Origin: Chloroflexota bacterium
GTDB taxonomy: Bacteria > Chloroflexota > Limnocylindria > Limnocylindrales > CSP1-4
Direction of reading: 5' to 3'
NCBI GenBank assembly: GCA_021789355.1
Contig: JAJYJR010000211.1
Span: 1 to 9,176 of the forward strand
Length of the DNA stretch: 9,176 nt
Position 1 is the stretch's first letter; each line of letters starts with the position of its first letter. The translations under genes and the position numbers were made by a program. The notes beneath the pieces are model-generated. The model was not told where the DNA came from. It worked only from the letters and a program-made list of their open reading frames with translations, and ran no database searches. Positions 1 through 6,115 of this stretch are shown piece after piece.

Positions 1-259
1 AGCGCGAGAGCTGGAATCGTCCGAAGTCGTTGGGGAGGACGGTGATCGTGCGATCCGGGCCGTAGTCCTGCTCCGGCGTGATGGTCGCCCGAAGCTCCTG
101 ACTGGCCTCCATCGCCATCGTCGAGGTCGCGTACCAGCAGGCATCGAGCTGCGCGGCCAGCGACTCCTCGGCGGACGCGCCCTGCTTGGGGAAGCTCGAC
201 CACGAGATGCCGAGCCCTGACTGGCGGAGGTAGGCGGGGGTGATGAACGGAGTCGGCAG
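1..259 (-). CDS. Head-tail connector-like phage protein, N-terminal part (runs off left edge)
   Basis: Eighty-six codons are open on the minus strand up to the window edge, nearly all ending in G or C. The product begins LPTPFITPAYL, then GLGISWSSFPK near residues 16-25, an Ala/Glu-rich helix (ASAEESLAAQLDACWYATST, residues 28-47), then ELRATITPEQDYGPDRTITV and GRFQLSR. The order 'ISW..P, helix of about 20 residues, LRAT, GPD, VTV, GR..LSR' recalls small head-tail connector/adaptor proteins of siphoviruses; this is remembered family resemblance, not a search. No ATG, GTG or TTG lies at the expected start. The best start is CTG at 259-257, preceded by GGGAGG at 272-267 with a 7-nt spacer. It follows the Ig-like gene by 14 nt. 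The C-terminus lies outside the window. Confidence 0.72.
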   Translation of the reverse strand, partial: MPTPFITPAYLRQSGLGISWSSFPKQGASAEESLAAQLDACWYATSTMAMEASQELRATITPEQDYGPDRTITVLPNDFGRFQLSR

Positions 260-266
260 TGAAGGG

Positions 267-272
267 CCTCCC
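267..272 (-). promoter_or_regulatory. Ribosome binding site that points to a CTG start
   Basis: On the minus strand GGGAGG lies 7 nt before CTG at 259-257 and just after the stop codon of the previous gene (276-274). No ATG, GTG or TTG is in frame nearby, so this Shine-Dalgarno motif is the main evidence for the rare CTG start of the connector-like gene. Confidence 0.6.
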
Positions 273-273
273 G

Positions 274-585
274 TCAGGGCATCATGGCAGGGAACGGGTC
301 GGTGTAGAACTCGTCGGCCGAGGCCGTCTGGACGACGCCGGGGGGTGACCACCAGCGGTACTGCCAGCGACCGGCGAGCCCGGTCGTGTCGATGGCATAC
401 GTGTAGACTCCGGTGGATACCTTCGTCACCTGACTGTCGAGGTAGGTGTAGGTAGCGACCTTGCCGGTCGGGTCCACGATGTCAACCCTCGCGTCGGACG
501 GATCGGTCGGCACGCCGGTTGCCTTGTTCGTCCATACCCCCTGAACGGTCACGCCCTGTCCGATGGTGTAGTGGTTGTAGGGCAC
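274..585 (-). CDS. Ig-like beta-sandwich phage structural protein
   Basis: A 103-residue product (MPYNHYTIGQ...). Alternating hydrophobic strands, a central VDIVDPTGKVATYTYLDSQV stretch, STGVYTYAIDTT, and a WQYRWWSP strand near the end form a pattern seen in small Ig/FN3-like phage proteins encoded next to head-tail connectors ('DPTG...YTY...TG.Y.Y.ID....G.W.YRW'). The role is inferred to be structural: neck, tail or decoration. Two GTG starts are possible. GTG at 585 has GAGG (594-591) five nt upstream and is preferred. GTG at 591 would add two residues but has no Shine-Dalgarno sequence. The stop codon of the large repeat protein (595-593) overlaps this ribosome binding site, so the two genes are probably translated together. 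It ends 14 nt before the connector-like gene. Confidence 0.75.
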   Translation of the reverse strand: MPYNHYTIGQGVTVQGVWTNKATGVPTDPSDARVDIVDPTGKVATYTYLDSQVTKVSTGVYTYAIDTTGLAGRWQYRWWSPPGVVQTASADEFYTDPFPAMMP

Positions 586-592
586 GAACACC

Positions 593-2812
593 TCACAGCG
601 TGGCGTAGTCCGAGGTGATCACGACGTACGCGACCGAGTCGGTCGCTTGCGTCCAGTATGCCGCGGCATCCGTCGCGGCCGTCGCATACGCCGCGAGGGA
701 GGAGGACGCGGTGATGTACCGAGCGGCGTCGGTGACTGCCGTGACGTAGGATGCGAAGTCGCTGACGACCAGATGATCGGGCTTGATCTTGGGGATCAGG
801 ACGGCGATGGCCTGATCCACCAGCGCAGGCAGTGCGTCGAGCACGTTGCGGACGAACGCCTGCGCGGAGCGGAACGCCGCGTCCGACACGGCGGGGATCG
901 CCTCGTCGGCTGCCCGCAGCAGCGCCAGTATCCGCGTGGCGGCGTCGCTCAGGCCCGGGATTGCCTCGGCTGCCGAGCGGACCTGTAGTGCGAAGCGGGT
1001 GGCCGTCTCGTGGAGCGCCTGCAGCGCGTCGCCCGCGAAGCGGGACAGCGTCTGCGCCGCGCGGAGCGCCGTGTCGGAGAGTCTGCCCAGCGTGTCGGCG
1101 CTGGAGCGGGCGAGCGCCTGTGCAGCGCGGGTGGCAGTATCGCTCAGCGCCGCCAGCGTGTCCGTCGCGAACACTACCGCGCGGCGCCCGACGACGGCGC
1201 TCTCGGACAGCGCCTGCAGCGTGTCGGTAGCCGTGCGGACGAGCGCCTGCAGCCCCCGCGTGGCCGTGTCGGTCAGTCCCGGGATCGTGTCGGTGGCGCT
1301 GCGGAGCAGGCCGATCATCCGCGTGGCGGCGTCGGTCAGCCCCGGGATCGAGTCGGCGGCTGTTCGGGCGCTGGACACCGTTCGGGTGGCCGCATCACTC
1401 AGGGCGCCGAGCGCATCGCTCGCGCTCCGGGTGAACGCCTGCCCCGCCCGCATCGCCACGTCGGTCAGGGCACCCAGCGCATCGGTGGCCGTGCGGGCGG
1501 ACGCCTGCGCGGCCCGGTCGGCCGTGTCGGCCAGCGCGCCGAGCGTATCGGTCGTGCTCCGGGTGAACGCCTGCAGCGCGCGGGTCGCCGTGTCGGAGAG
1601 GGCGGCGAGCGCATCGGCGACGGGGCGGTCGAGCGCGACCCGCCGCAGCGCCGTGTCGGCCAGTGCCGCCAGCGTGTCGGTCGCACTGACGAACAGCTGC
1701 TGGATCACGGTGGCCGTATCGGTGAGTGCCCCGAGCACGTCGGTCGCCGTCCGGCTGAACGACTGCAGGGATCGCGTCGCGATGTCCGACATAGCGTTGA
1801 GCGTGTCGGCGGCGGATACCACCGCCCGCTTCCCGACGGTGGCGCTGTCCGACAGGGCGTTCAGCGCATCGCTGACCGTCCGGGTGAACGCCTGCGTCGC
1901 GCGAGTTGCGGCGTCCGTGAGCGCCGCCAGCGTGTCTGACGCGGCTACCTGCCGCGAGACGATCCGGGCAGCAGCGTCGGTCAGGGCCGCCAGTGTGTCG
2001 GTTATCGAGCGCAGGAGCGCCACCAGCCGGTCGGCGGTGTCGGTCAGGGCTGCCAGTGCGTCGGCCGCCGTCCGCAGGAACGCCTGCGCGGCCCGGTCGG
2101 CCGTGTCGCTGAGCGCGGCCAGTGCGTCGCTCGTGCTCCGGGCGAACGCCTGTACACTGCGGGTCGCAGCGTCGGTCAGGGCCGCCAGTGTGTCGCTGGT
2201 GCTCCGGGCGAAGGACTGCGCCGTCCTGCTGGCGGTGTCGGTGAGCGCAACCAGCGCGTCAGAGCTAGTCCGCAGCAGCGCGGCGGTTCGCTCGGCCATG
2301 TCTGCCATCGCGGCCAGTGTGTCAGCGGTAGAGCGGATCAGTGCCTGTGCCGCCCGCGTCGCAGTGTCACTGAGCACAGTCAGCATGTCCGTGGCGGTGC
2401 GCGCGAATGCCATCCGGCGAATTGCCGTGTCGCTCAGGGCGGCCAGCGTGTCCGTCGTGCTCCGGGCGAAGGACTGCAGCGCGCGGGTGGCCGCGTCGCT
2501 CAGGGCGGCCAGCGTGTCGCTGGCGCTGATGACCTGTCGTGTGCCGACCGCTGCCGAGTCGCTGATCGCCTGCAGTGCGTCGGTCGCCGCGCGCAGGAAC
2601 GACTGGGCTGCTCGGGTAGCGACGTCTGCCACGGAAGGTAGGGACTCTGCGATGGATCGGCCGAACTGAACGACTCGTGCAGCCGTCTCGGTGAGTGACG
2701 AGAGTGAGTCTGCAGCCGTGACGGTATTCGATACGTTCGCCGACTCGACGTAGCCCGGGGCCTCTAGCCCCGGTACCCCGATGCCCGGAACGCCCCAGCT
2801 CGGACTACTCAC
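593..2812 (-). CDS. Large repeat protein, probable fibre or virion surface filament
   Basis: A 739-residue protein made almost wholly of tandem repeats. After an N-terminal GVPG-type stretch (residues 7-20), about 30 repeats of 21-22 residues run from roughly residue 35 to 672. The consensus is close to DTLAALSDTATRAAQAFARS, with Asp at positions 1 and 8, Leu at 3 and 6, and Thr-Arg at 11-12. A different decapeptide repeat occupies residues 685-739. No catalytic motif, signal peptide or membrane segment is seen. Repeats this regular suggest an elongated solenoid or fibre, and the position among virion genes suggests a tail fibre or surface filament; this is inference. The start is GTG at 2812 with GAGG six nt upstream. 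Similar low-complexity repeats can also be found in adhesins, so host binding is possible. The repeats leave a 607-codon frame open on the opposite strand, which is a shadow. Confidence 0.85.
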   Translation of the reverse strand: MSSPSWGVPGIGVPGLEAPGYVESANVSNTVTAADSLSSLTETAARVVQFGRSIAESLPSVADVATRAAQSFLRAATDALQAISDSAAVGTRQVISASDTLAALSDAATRALQSFARSTTDTLAALSDTAIRRMAFARTATDMLTVLSDTATRAAQALIRSTADTLAAMADMAERTAALLRTSSDALVALTDTASRTAQSFARSTSDTLAALTDAATRSVQAFARSTSDALAALSDTADRAAQAFLRTAADALAALTDTADRLVALLRSITDTLAALTDAAARIVSRQVAASDTLAALTDAATRATQAFTRTVSDALNALSDSATVGKRAVVSAADTLNAMSDIATRSLQSFSRTATDVLGALTDTATVIQQLFVSATDTLAALADTALRRVALDRPVADALAALSDTATRALQAFTRSTTDTLGALADTADRAAQASARTATDALGALTDVAMRAGQAFTRSASDALGALSDAATRTVSSARTAADSIPGLTDAATRMIGLLRSATDTIPGLTDTATRGLQALVRTATDTLQALSESAVVGRRAVVFATDTLAALSDTATRAAQALARSSADTLGRLSDTALRAAQTLSRFAGDALQALHETATRFALQVRSAAEAIPGLSDAATRILALLRAADEAIPAVSDAAFRSAQAFVRNVLDALPALVDQAIAVLIPKIKPDHLVVSDFASYVTAVTDAARYITASSSLAAYATAATDAAAYWTQATDSVAYVVITSDYATL
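596..760 (-). repeat. C-terminal decapeptide repeats of the fibre-like protein
   Basis: Residues 685-739 split exactly into five ten-residue units plus a half unit: DFASYVTAVT, DAARYITASS, SLAAYATAAT, DAAAYWTQAT, DSVAYVVITS, DYATL. Asp or Ser is at position 1, Ala usually at 3, Tyr at 5 and Thr often at 7 and 10. The period differs from the 21-22-residue repeats upstream, so this is a separate terminal module. Confidence 0.8.
839..2710 (-). repeat. About 30 tandem 63/66-nt coding repeats (21-22 residues each)
   Basis: The repeats encode units of the form D-[TA]-L-x-A-[LM]-[ST]-D-x-A-x-R followed by 9-10 variable residues. Lengths alternate irregularly between 21 and 22 residues. Four units (for example DALQAISDSAAVGTRQVIS) carry a variant second half with 'VGxR' or similar in place of the Ala/Gln/Phe-rich one. 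Units are diverged at the DNA level, so expansion is not recent, although phrases such as 'gtgtcggt(c/g)a' recur throughout on the plus strand. Confidence 0.85.
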
Positions 2813-3009
2813 GATGCAACCTCAAGTCATGGTGAGTGATCCCGGCGCCGCCGGACGTTGCAGAGCCGTTGCGATCGGGCGTCCCCGCCTTACGTTGGTA
2901 CTGGGACCCTCGGACTGACGACCTTCGCGCTGTGGCGCCTTCATCCTGCCTCTACTCGATCGGTGAGATGGCCGCTGCTCATAGTCCCCCTCGTGGCATG
3001 GCTCGCGCG
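2813..3009 (-). other. 197-nt gap with two overlapping micro-ORFs
   Basis: This gap separates the beta-propeller gene from the repeat protein. It holds a 13-codon ORF (2982-2941, MSSGHLTDRVEAG) whose TGA overlaps the ATG of the 40-codon ORF at 2944-2822 in an ATGA junction. The second ORF stops 9 nt before the repeat-protein start. Codon use is less biased towards G/C endings than in the flanking genes. No clear hairpin terminator or promoter was seen. Confidence 0.4.
2822..2944 (-). CDS. Possible 40-residue small protein
   Basis: The ORF starts at ATG (2944), with AGAGG a few nt upstream, and its TGA directly precedes the GAGG ribosome binding site of the repeat-protein gene. The product (MKAPQREGRQ ... 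PGSLTMT) is basic and Pro/Arg-rich with no recognisable domain. Only about six in ten codons end in G or C, below the neighbours, which argues against it. The tight fit between stop codon and next ribosome binding site argues for translation. It may be a leader that couples ribosomes into the fibre gene rather than a functional protein. Confidence 0.3.
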   Translation of the reverse strand: MKAPQREGRQSEGPSTNVRRGRPIATALQRPAAPGSLTMT

Positions 3010-4011
3010 TTAGACCGGCCCCGTCGTCGCCATCTCCAGCACGGCCGTGTACGGGCTCTGACTCGACACGGCCGCGAAGTACATCCGCCACTGCGAGCCG
3101 TCCCAGACGAGCGAGGGATCGGCGAGCTGACTCGTCTCCGCGCCCGAGCCCGAGTGCGTCAGGATCGGTGAAGTCGCCGACTGCGTCCACGTATCGGACC
3201 CCCCCTCGAAGTCGGCCTGGCTGATCGACGCGGCGTACAGGTTCGTGGGCAGGGTGCCGGTACCGGGCGCCGCGTGGTAGTAGTTGCGGATGAGGCCGTC
3301 GCTCGTGAGCACGAGGAGCGGGCCGCCGAACATGCCGCCAGAGACGATCTGCAGGCTCGACAGCGGGTTGCCGCCGTTCAGGATCGTCCAGCCGGAGGTC
3401 GGGCTGCTCGTGCTCTTGGCGGCGAACGTCTCCCAGATCGAGGCGTAGGCGCCCTCCACGAGCATGTACCACGCCGAGCCGAGCTTCAGGACGGCTGCGC
3501 CCGCCCACTGCGAGACGCCCGACGGGAACGCGAGGATGTTCTGCGCCGCCACCGTCCAGCTATAGCCGTCGGTGCTGGTGGCGACCGAGAGGCAGTCGGC
3601 CGGGGTGCCGTTCGGGTCGTGGTAGTAGGCGTAGAAGTACGTCCCGTCGGAGTAATCGACGTTGGGCTGGTAGATCGTGCCCGTGATCCCGCCGTGCGAG
3701 CCGCCTAGCACGGGCACGTCCACACCAGCCGTCAGGTGCCACGTCCACGTGTTGCCGTCGGATGAGTCCATCGCGCCCATGAACGTGCCGGAGGAGCCGG
3801 TCCCGGCATACCAGCCGTTCCACGGTTGCGTCGTCCTCGGCAGGTAGATCACGCTCGGGCCATCGACCGCCTGCGCGTTCCATTGGCCGGAGTCGCCAGA
3901 GAGGACGGGATTGCCGCTGTACCGTGTCCACGTCGCGTCGTTGGGCGCCGGGGGAAGAACGCTGGCGGCCACGCCAGCAAAGCCCCTCATCAGCAGCCGC
4001 GAGGCCGTCAT
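3010..4011 (-). CDS. Five-bladed beta-propeller, glycosidase-like (GH43/GH32/GH130-type fold), probable tail-associated glycan-binding or degrading protein
   Basis: A 333-residue product. It contains repeated propeller-blade signatures: TRYSGNPVL (residues 29-37), DGPSVIYLP (50-58) then NGWYAG, SDGNTWTW (84-91), PNVDYSDGTYFYAYYHD (116-132), ATSTDGYSWTV (144-154), WAGAAVLKLGSAWYMLVEG (169-187), GGPLLVLTSDGLIRNYYH (229-246) and LADPSLVWDGSQWRMYFAA (296-314). 'NPV', 'D/N-P-x-V followed by G-x-[YW]-x-x-Y/F' and 'STDG-x-x-W' are typical of GH43/GH32/GH130 propellers. Acidic residues near 50, 120 and 298 could be catalytic but are not proven. ATG at 4011 overlaps the previous stop codon (ATGA) and has GGAAG upstream. 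The N-terminus (FAGVAASVLPPAP) is weakly hydrophobic, not a clear signal peptide. Its place between virion genes suggests a tail-borne glycan-recognition or depolymerase protein. Confidence 0.7.
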   Translation of the reverse strand: MTASRLLMRGFAGVAASVLPPAPNDATWTRYSGNPVLSGDSGQWNAQAVDGPSVIYLPRTTQPWNGWYAGTGSSGTFMGAMDSSDGNTWTWHLTAGVDVPVLGGSHGGITGTIYQPNVDYSDGTYFYAYYHDPNGTPADCLSVATSTDGYSWTVAAQNILAFPSGVSQWAGAAVLKLGSAWYMLVEGAYASIWETFAAKSTSSPTSGWTILNGGNPLSSLQIVSGGMFGGPLLVLTSDGLIRNYYHAAPGTGTLPTNLYAASISQADFEGGSDTWTQSATSPILTHSGSGAETSQLADPSLVWDGSQWRMYFAAVSSQSPYTAVLEMATTGPV

Positions 4012-4808
4012 CCCCACACTTCCATCACGACGGGGATATTGCCTACGCCGGTATTGATTGGGAAGCAGGCCACGTCCATGCCCCCGCTGGGATCGACGAC
4101 GAATGCCAGCTTGTAGGTGTGCGATCCGGCCGACACGCCCGTCAGGTAGAAGTCCACCGAGGCGAGGACGACGGTGTTGTAGCACACGAAGCGGGGAGTA
4201 ACGAGCGAAGTGCTGCCCTCGCGTAGCCCGAAGTAGCCGTTGTGGGTGTTGTTGTTGACGCGGGCAATGACCCGCACGAGCACGTTGCCGGACGCGGGAG
4301 CCGTGAAGGTGATCGCGAGGTGCGTGGCATCCACGTCCGTGAGCGTGGTCGAGGTCGTGTGATAGTTGGCGTTGTTCCCGTCATAGGCGAGTTGGGCCAA
4401 GAGACGGGTGCCCCCCGACTCGACGAGGTTCGCGCCATACGTCACACCGCCGTCATCGGTCGAGAGGATGACGATATTCACAGCGGTCACGGCAGTAAAC
4501 AGCACCGGCGGCGTGCTGGTCGGCGTGCCGTTCGCGGCGGGCCACGAGACGGCCGCGGGCCATGTGATCGTGTAGGAGCCCGAACCCCCCTGACGGATGA
4601 TGAGGGTCCAGGAGTTGTCCGCTCCGGCCACGGGCGGGTGCGTGAAGGTCACCGTGCAATCTGCCGTCAGCGTGATGTCGAAGACGCTGTAGCGCCGAAG
4701 GTCAAGAGCCTGCGTCGCTCCGGCGGCGACGAGGCTCTGTAGGCGTTCGCCGGAGGCGACAGCGGTCGGGACTGCGAACGGCCCGCGCTGCGTCGTGTCG
4801 GCGCCCAT
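4008..4808 (-). CDS. Two-domain beta-rich phage structural protein (tail/head fibre type)
   Basis: A 266-residue product. Residues about 33-125 carry a beta-strand pattern common in phage fibre and decoration proteins: LDLRRYSVFDITLTADCTVT, HPPVAGADNSWTLIIRQGGS, YTITWPAAVSWP, then VNIVILSTDDGGVTYGA. Residues about 150-266 form a second beta domain (TDVDATHLAITFTAPASGNV, YFGLREGS, VDFYLTGVSAGSHTYKLAF, GNIPVVMEVWG) resembling the C1q/TNF-like jelly-roll heads at fibre tips. The fold calls are inferences from strand pattern. ATG at 4808 shares one base with the upstream stop (TGATG), and its own stop overlaps the propeller start, so it is translationally coupled on both sides. A receptor-binding or surface role is plausible. 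Confidence 0.75.
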   Translation of the reverse strand: MGADTTQRGPFAVPTAVASGERLQSLVAAGATQALDLRRYSVFDITLTADCTVTFTHPPVAGADNSWTLIIRQGGSGSYTITWPAAVSWPAANGTPTSTPPVLFTAVTAVNIVILSTDDGGVTYGANLVESGGTRLLAQLAYDGNNANYHTTSTTLTDVDATHLAITFTAPASGNVLVRVIARVNNNTHNGYFGLREGSTSLVTPRFVCYNTVVLASVDFYLTGVSAGSHTYKLAFVVDPSGGMDVACFPINTGVGNIPVVMEVWG

Positions 4809-5224
4809 CAGAAGTCGCTCGCCTGCACGAACAGCGTGAGCGTCGTCGCCGTAGTCACGGCCGCCAGCACGGCCGCCTGCAGCGTGTCACCGGCGCCGAG
4901 CTGCAGCGAGCCGTCGGCGAGCAGGCCGGCGATCTGCGTCCCCAGCAACTCGACCGAGGCCGTCGGCGGGTTGGCGTTGTTGCCCGATCCCGCAGCCACG
5001 GCGACCGCACCGATGGGGTAGCTCGTGCCCGAGCCCCCGACCTGTACGGAGAGCGCCACGTCGTTGACGGCCGTGTCGGTGGTCACGGCGTTGACGGAGA
5101 GGATGCGCGAGCCGTTCGCCCCGGCGGTGTAGATCGTCTTGGCGGTGGTGCCGTCGGCGTTGGCGAACTGCGTGCCCTGCGTCTTGGCGTTGGCGCCGAA
5201 GATCGGCGAGGTGTTGGCGGCCAT
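4808..5224 (-). CDS. Small beta-rich virion protein (GANGSRI family type)
   Basis: A 138-residue product beginning MAANTSPIFGANAKTQGTQF. It contains TTAKTIYTAGANGSRILSVN (residues 25-44), a variable middle, then GDTLQAAVLAAVTTATTLTL and VQASDF. The arrangement 'T..TVYTAG.NGSRI..V......G.TL.A........V...G.DF' recurs in short structural proteins of siphoviruses that sit near fibre or decoration genes; exact function is unknown. ATG at 5224 is preceded by GGAGG (5235-5231) with a 6-nt spacer. That site lies inside the last codons of the previous gene, whose TAA ends 3 nt before this ATG. The stop overlaps the next start by one base. Confidence 0.78.
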   Translation of the reverse strand: MAANTSPIFGANAKTQGTQFANADGTTAKTIYTAGANGSRILSVNAVTTDTAVNDVALSVQVGGSGTSYPIGAVAVAAGSGNNANPPTASVELLGTQIAGLLADGSLQLGAGDTLQAAVLAAVTTATTLTLFVQASDF

Positions 5225-5227
5225 GGC

Positions 5228-5554
5228 TTACCTCCAGGTGGTGTAGGCGGTGACGAGCGCGCTAGCCGAGATGGGCGTCAGCTCGCCCGCCGTCAGCACG
5301 GCCGCGATGGTAGCCCCCGAGCCGTGCGCCGAGGCGCCGTTGCCAGCATTCAGCTCGTAGGCCCGCGTGATCGTGAGCGTCCCCGAACTGTTGGCCGTGA
5401 CAAGCACCGTCTCGGCGGTGTTCGTGCCCTCGGCCGCGATGGTGGCGGTGAAGGGCAGCGCCGGAATGCCGGTAGTGGAGGCGACCGTGCAGGTCGTCGC
5501 GCTGTTCGTGATCCCTGCACTCAGGGTCGTGACGTAGGCATTCGCGTAGCCCAC
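5228..5554 (-). CDS. Small Thr/Ala-rich phage structural protein
   Basis: A 108-residue product. YVTTLSAGITNSATTCTVAS, TGIPALPFTATIAAEGTNTA, ETVLVTANSSGTLTITRAYE and HGSGATIAAVLTAGEL follow the order of a widespread phage virion domain ('..T.L...I....TT..V.S..G.P..PFT..I..E...VT..SG..LTVTR...GT.A..H..GA.I...LT..'). The exact location in the particle is unknown; tail, baseplate or decoration are possible. The start is GTG at 5554, since AGGAGGAG lies immediately upstream (5565-5558) and no ATG is available there. It follows the glycosyltransferase fragment by 9 nt. Confidence 0.75.
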   Translation of the reverse strand: MGYANAYVTTLSAGITNSATTCTVASTTGIPALPFTATIAAEGTNTAETVLVTANSSGTLTITRAYELNAGNGASAHGSGATIAAVLTAGELTPISASALVTAYTTWR

Positions 5555-5563
5555 CAGCTCCTC

Positions 5564-6088
5564 CTAGTCACCACCTGTGCTCCCACGCTCGGCGGCGGTG
5601 CGGTAGGCATCGGCCCATTCGGCCGACCGCACCCGGTAGTCGTACTCGGCCAGCACGCGCTCGCGCGCGGCAGCCACCAGATCGTCGCGCAGCGCCGGGC
5701 TCTCGGCCAGTCGCCGGACGGCGCGACGCCACTCGTCGGCCCCGCGTGCGAGCAGGGCGTCCGTGCCGTCCCGCACCACGTCATACGGGGCTGGGCGCAT
5801 CAGGCGCTGCGCCACCGTGGGGATGCCGACGCAGGTGTATTCGAGCCAGTGCAGCTCCGACTTCGCACGGTCGAAGTCGTCCCCGACTAGCGGCGCGAGC
5901 CCGATGTCGGCCCAGATGTCGGCCAGCGTCCGCGCGAACTCGGGGATGCCATCGACGTAGCGCACCACCTCGTCGAAGTACTTGGGGGCGTCGGGGCCGC
6001 CCTCGTAGCCGAAGAATACCGTGCGCAGCCCAGCCCCGCGGACCGCCGCGGCGCACTCACCGCCGTACTGCTGGTTAGCAGGGATCAA
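5564..6088 (-). CDS. Glycosyltransferase C-terminal half (GT4/GT-B type), N-terminal domain missing
   Basis: A 174-residue product matching only the nucleotide-sugar-binding C-terminal half of GT-B glycosyltransferases. LRTVFFGYEG (residues 21-30) is an interior strand. IGLAPLVGDDFDRAKSELHW (62-81) runs into LEYTCVGIPTVA (82-93), the 'K-S-x-L-K-x-L-E-Y-x-A-x-G-I-P-T-V-A' motif of family 4 enzymes. VVRDGTDALL (104-113) and a helical tail (ADEWRRAVRRLAESPALRDD, then REEV/YRVRSAEW-type helices) complete it. Full enzymes are usually about twice this length. The ORF is bounded by TTG at 6088, with only AAAGGG or GTAGG as a weak ribosome binding site and three in-frame stops just upstream, so the missing N-terminal half cannot be read through. 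It could be a remnant, a truncated passenger or half of a split enzyme. It sits inside a run of virion genes. Confidence 0.65.
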   Translation of the reverse strand: MIPANQQYGGECAAAVRGAGLRTVFFGYEGGPDAPKYFDEVVRYVDGIPEFARTLADIWADIGLAPLVGDDFDRAKSELHWLEYTCVGIPTVAQRLMRPAPYDVVRDGTDALLARGADEWRRAVRRLAESPALRDDLVAAARERVLAEYDYRVRSAEWADAYRTAAERGSTGGD

Positions 6089-6115
6089 TACCTACTAACC
6101 CTTTAGTCAAAACGT
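6073..6115. other. AT-rich seam with redundant stops at the glycosyltransferase boundary
   Basis: About 40 nt clearly richer in A/T than anything around it. On the minus strand TGA, TAG and TAG follow one another in the same frame within 18 nt, before the TTG start of the glycosyltransferase fragment. ggttag (6073-6078) and ctaacc (6095-6100) form a short inverted repeat with a 16-nt loop. Together with the missing N-terminal domain, this suggests a recombination junction. A weak promoter is an alternative, but no convincing -10/-35 pair is visible. Confidence 0.4.

Noticed and set aside
846..2669. 607-codon open frame on the plus strand opposite the repeat protein
   Set aside because: It mirrors the repeats and GC-biased codons of the minus-strand gene, has a Ser/Ala/Val/Arg-rich low-complexity translation, and has no ribosome binding site. 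It is a shadow frame.
593..2812. Tape-measure protein call for the 739-residue repeat protein
   Set aside because: It lacks the long coiled-coil and hydrophobic membrane-like segments, and the regular 21-22- and 10-residue repeats fit a fibre or solenoid better.
2822..3508. 228-codon minus-strand frame overlapping the beta-propeller gene
   Set aside because: Most of it is an Arg-rich shadow of the propeller frame. Only its last 40 codons, outside that gene, could be a separate small ORF.
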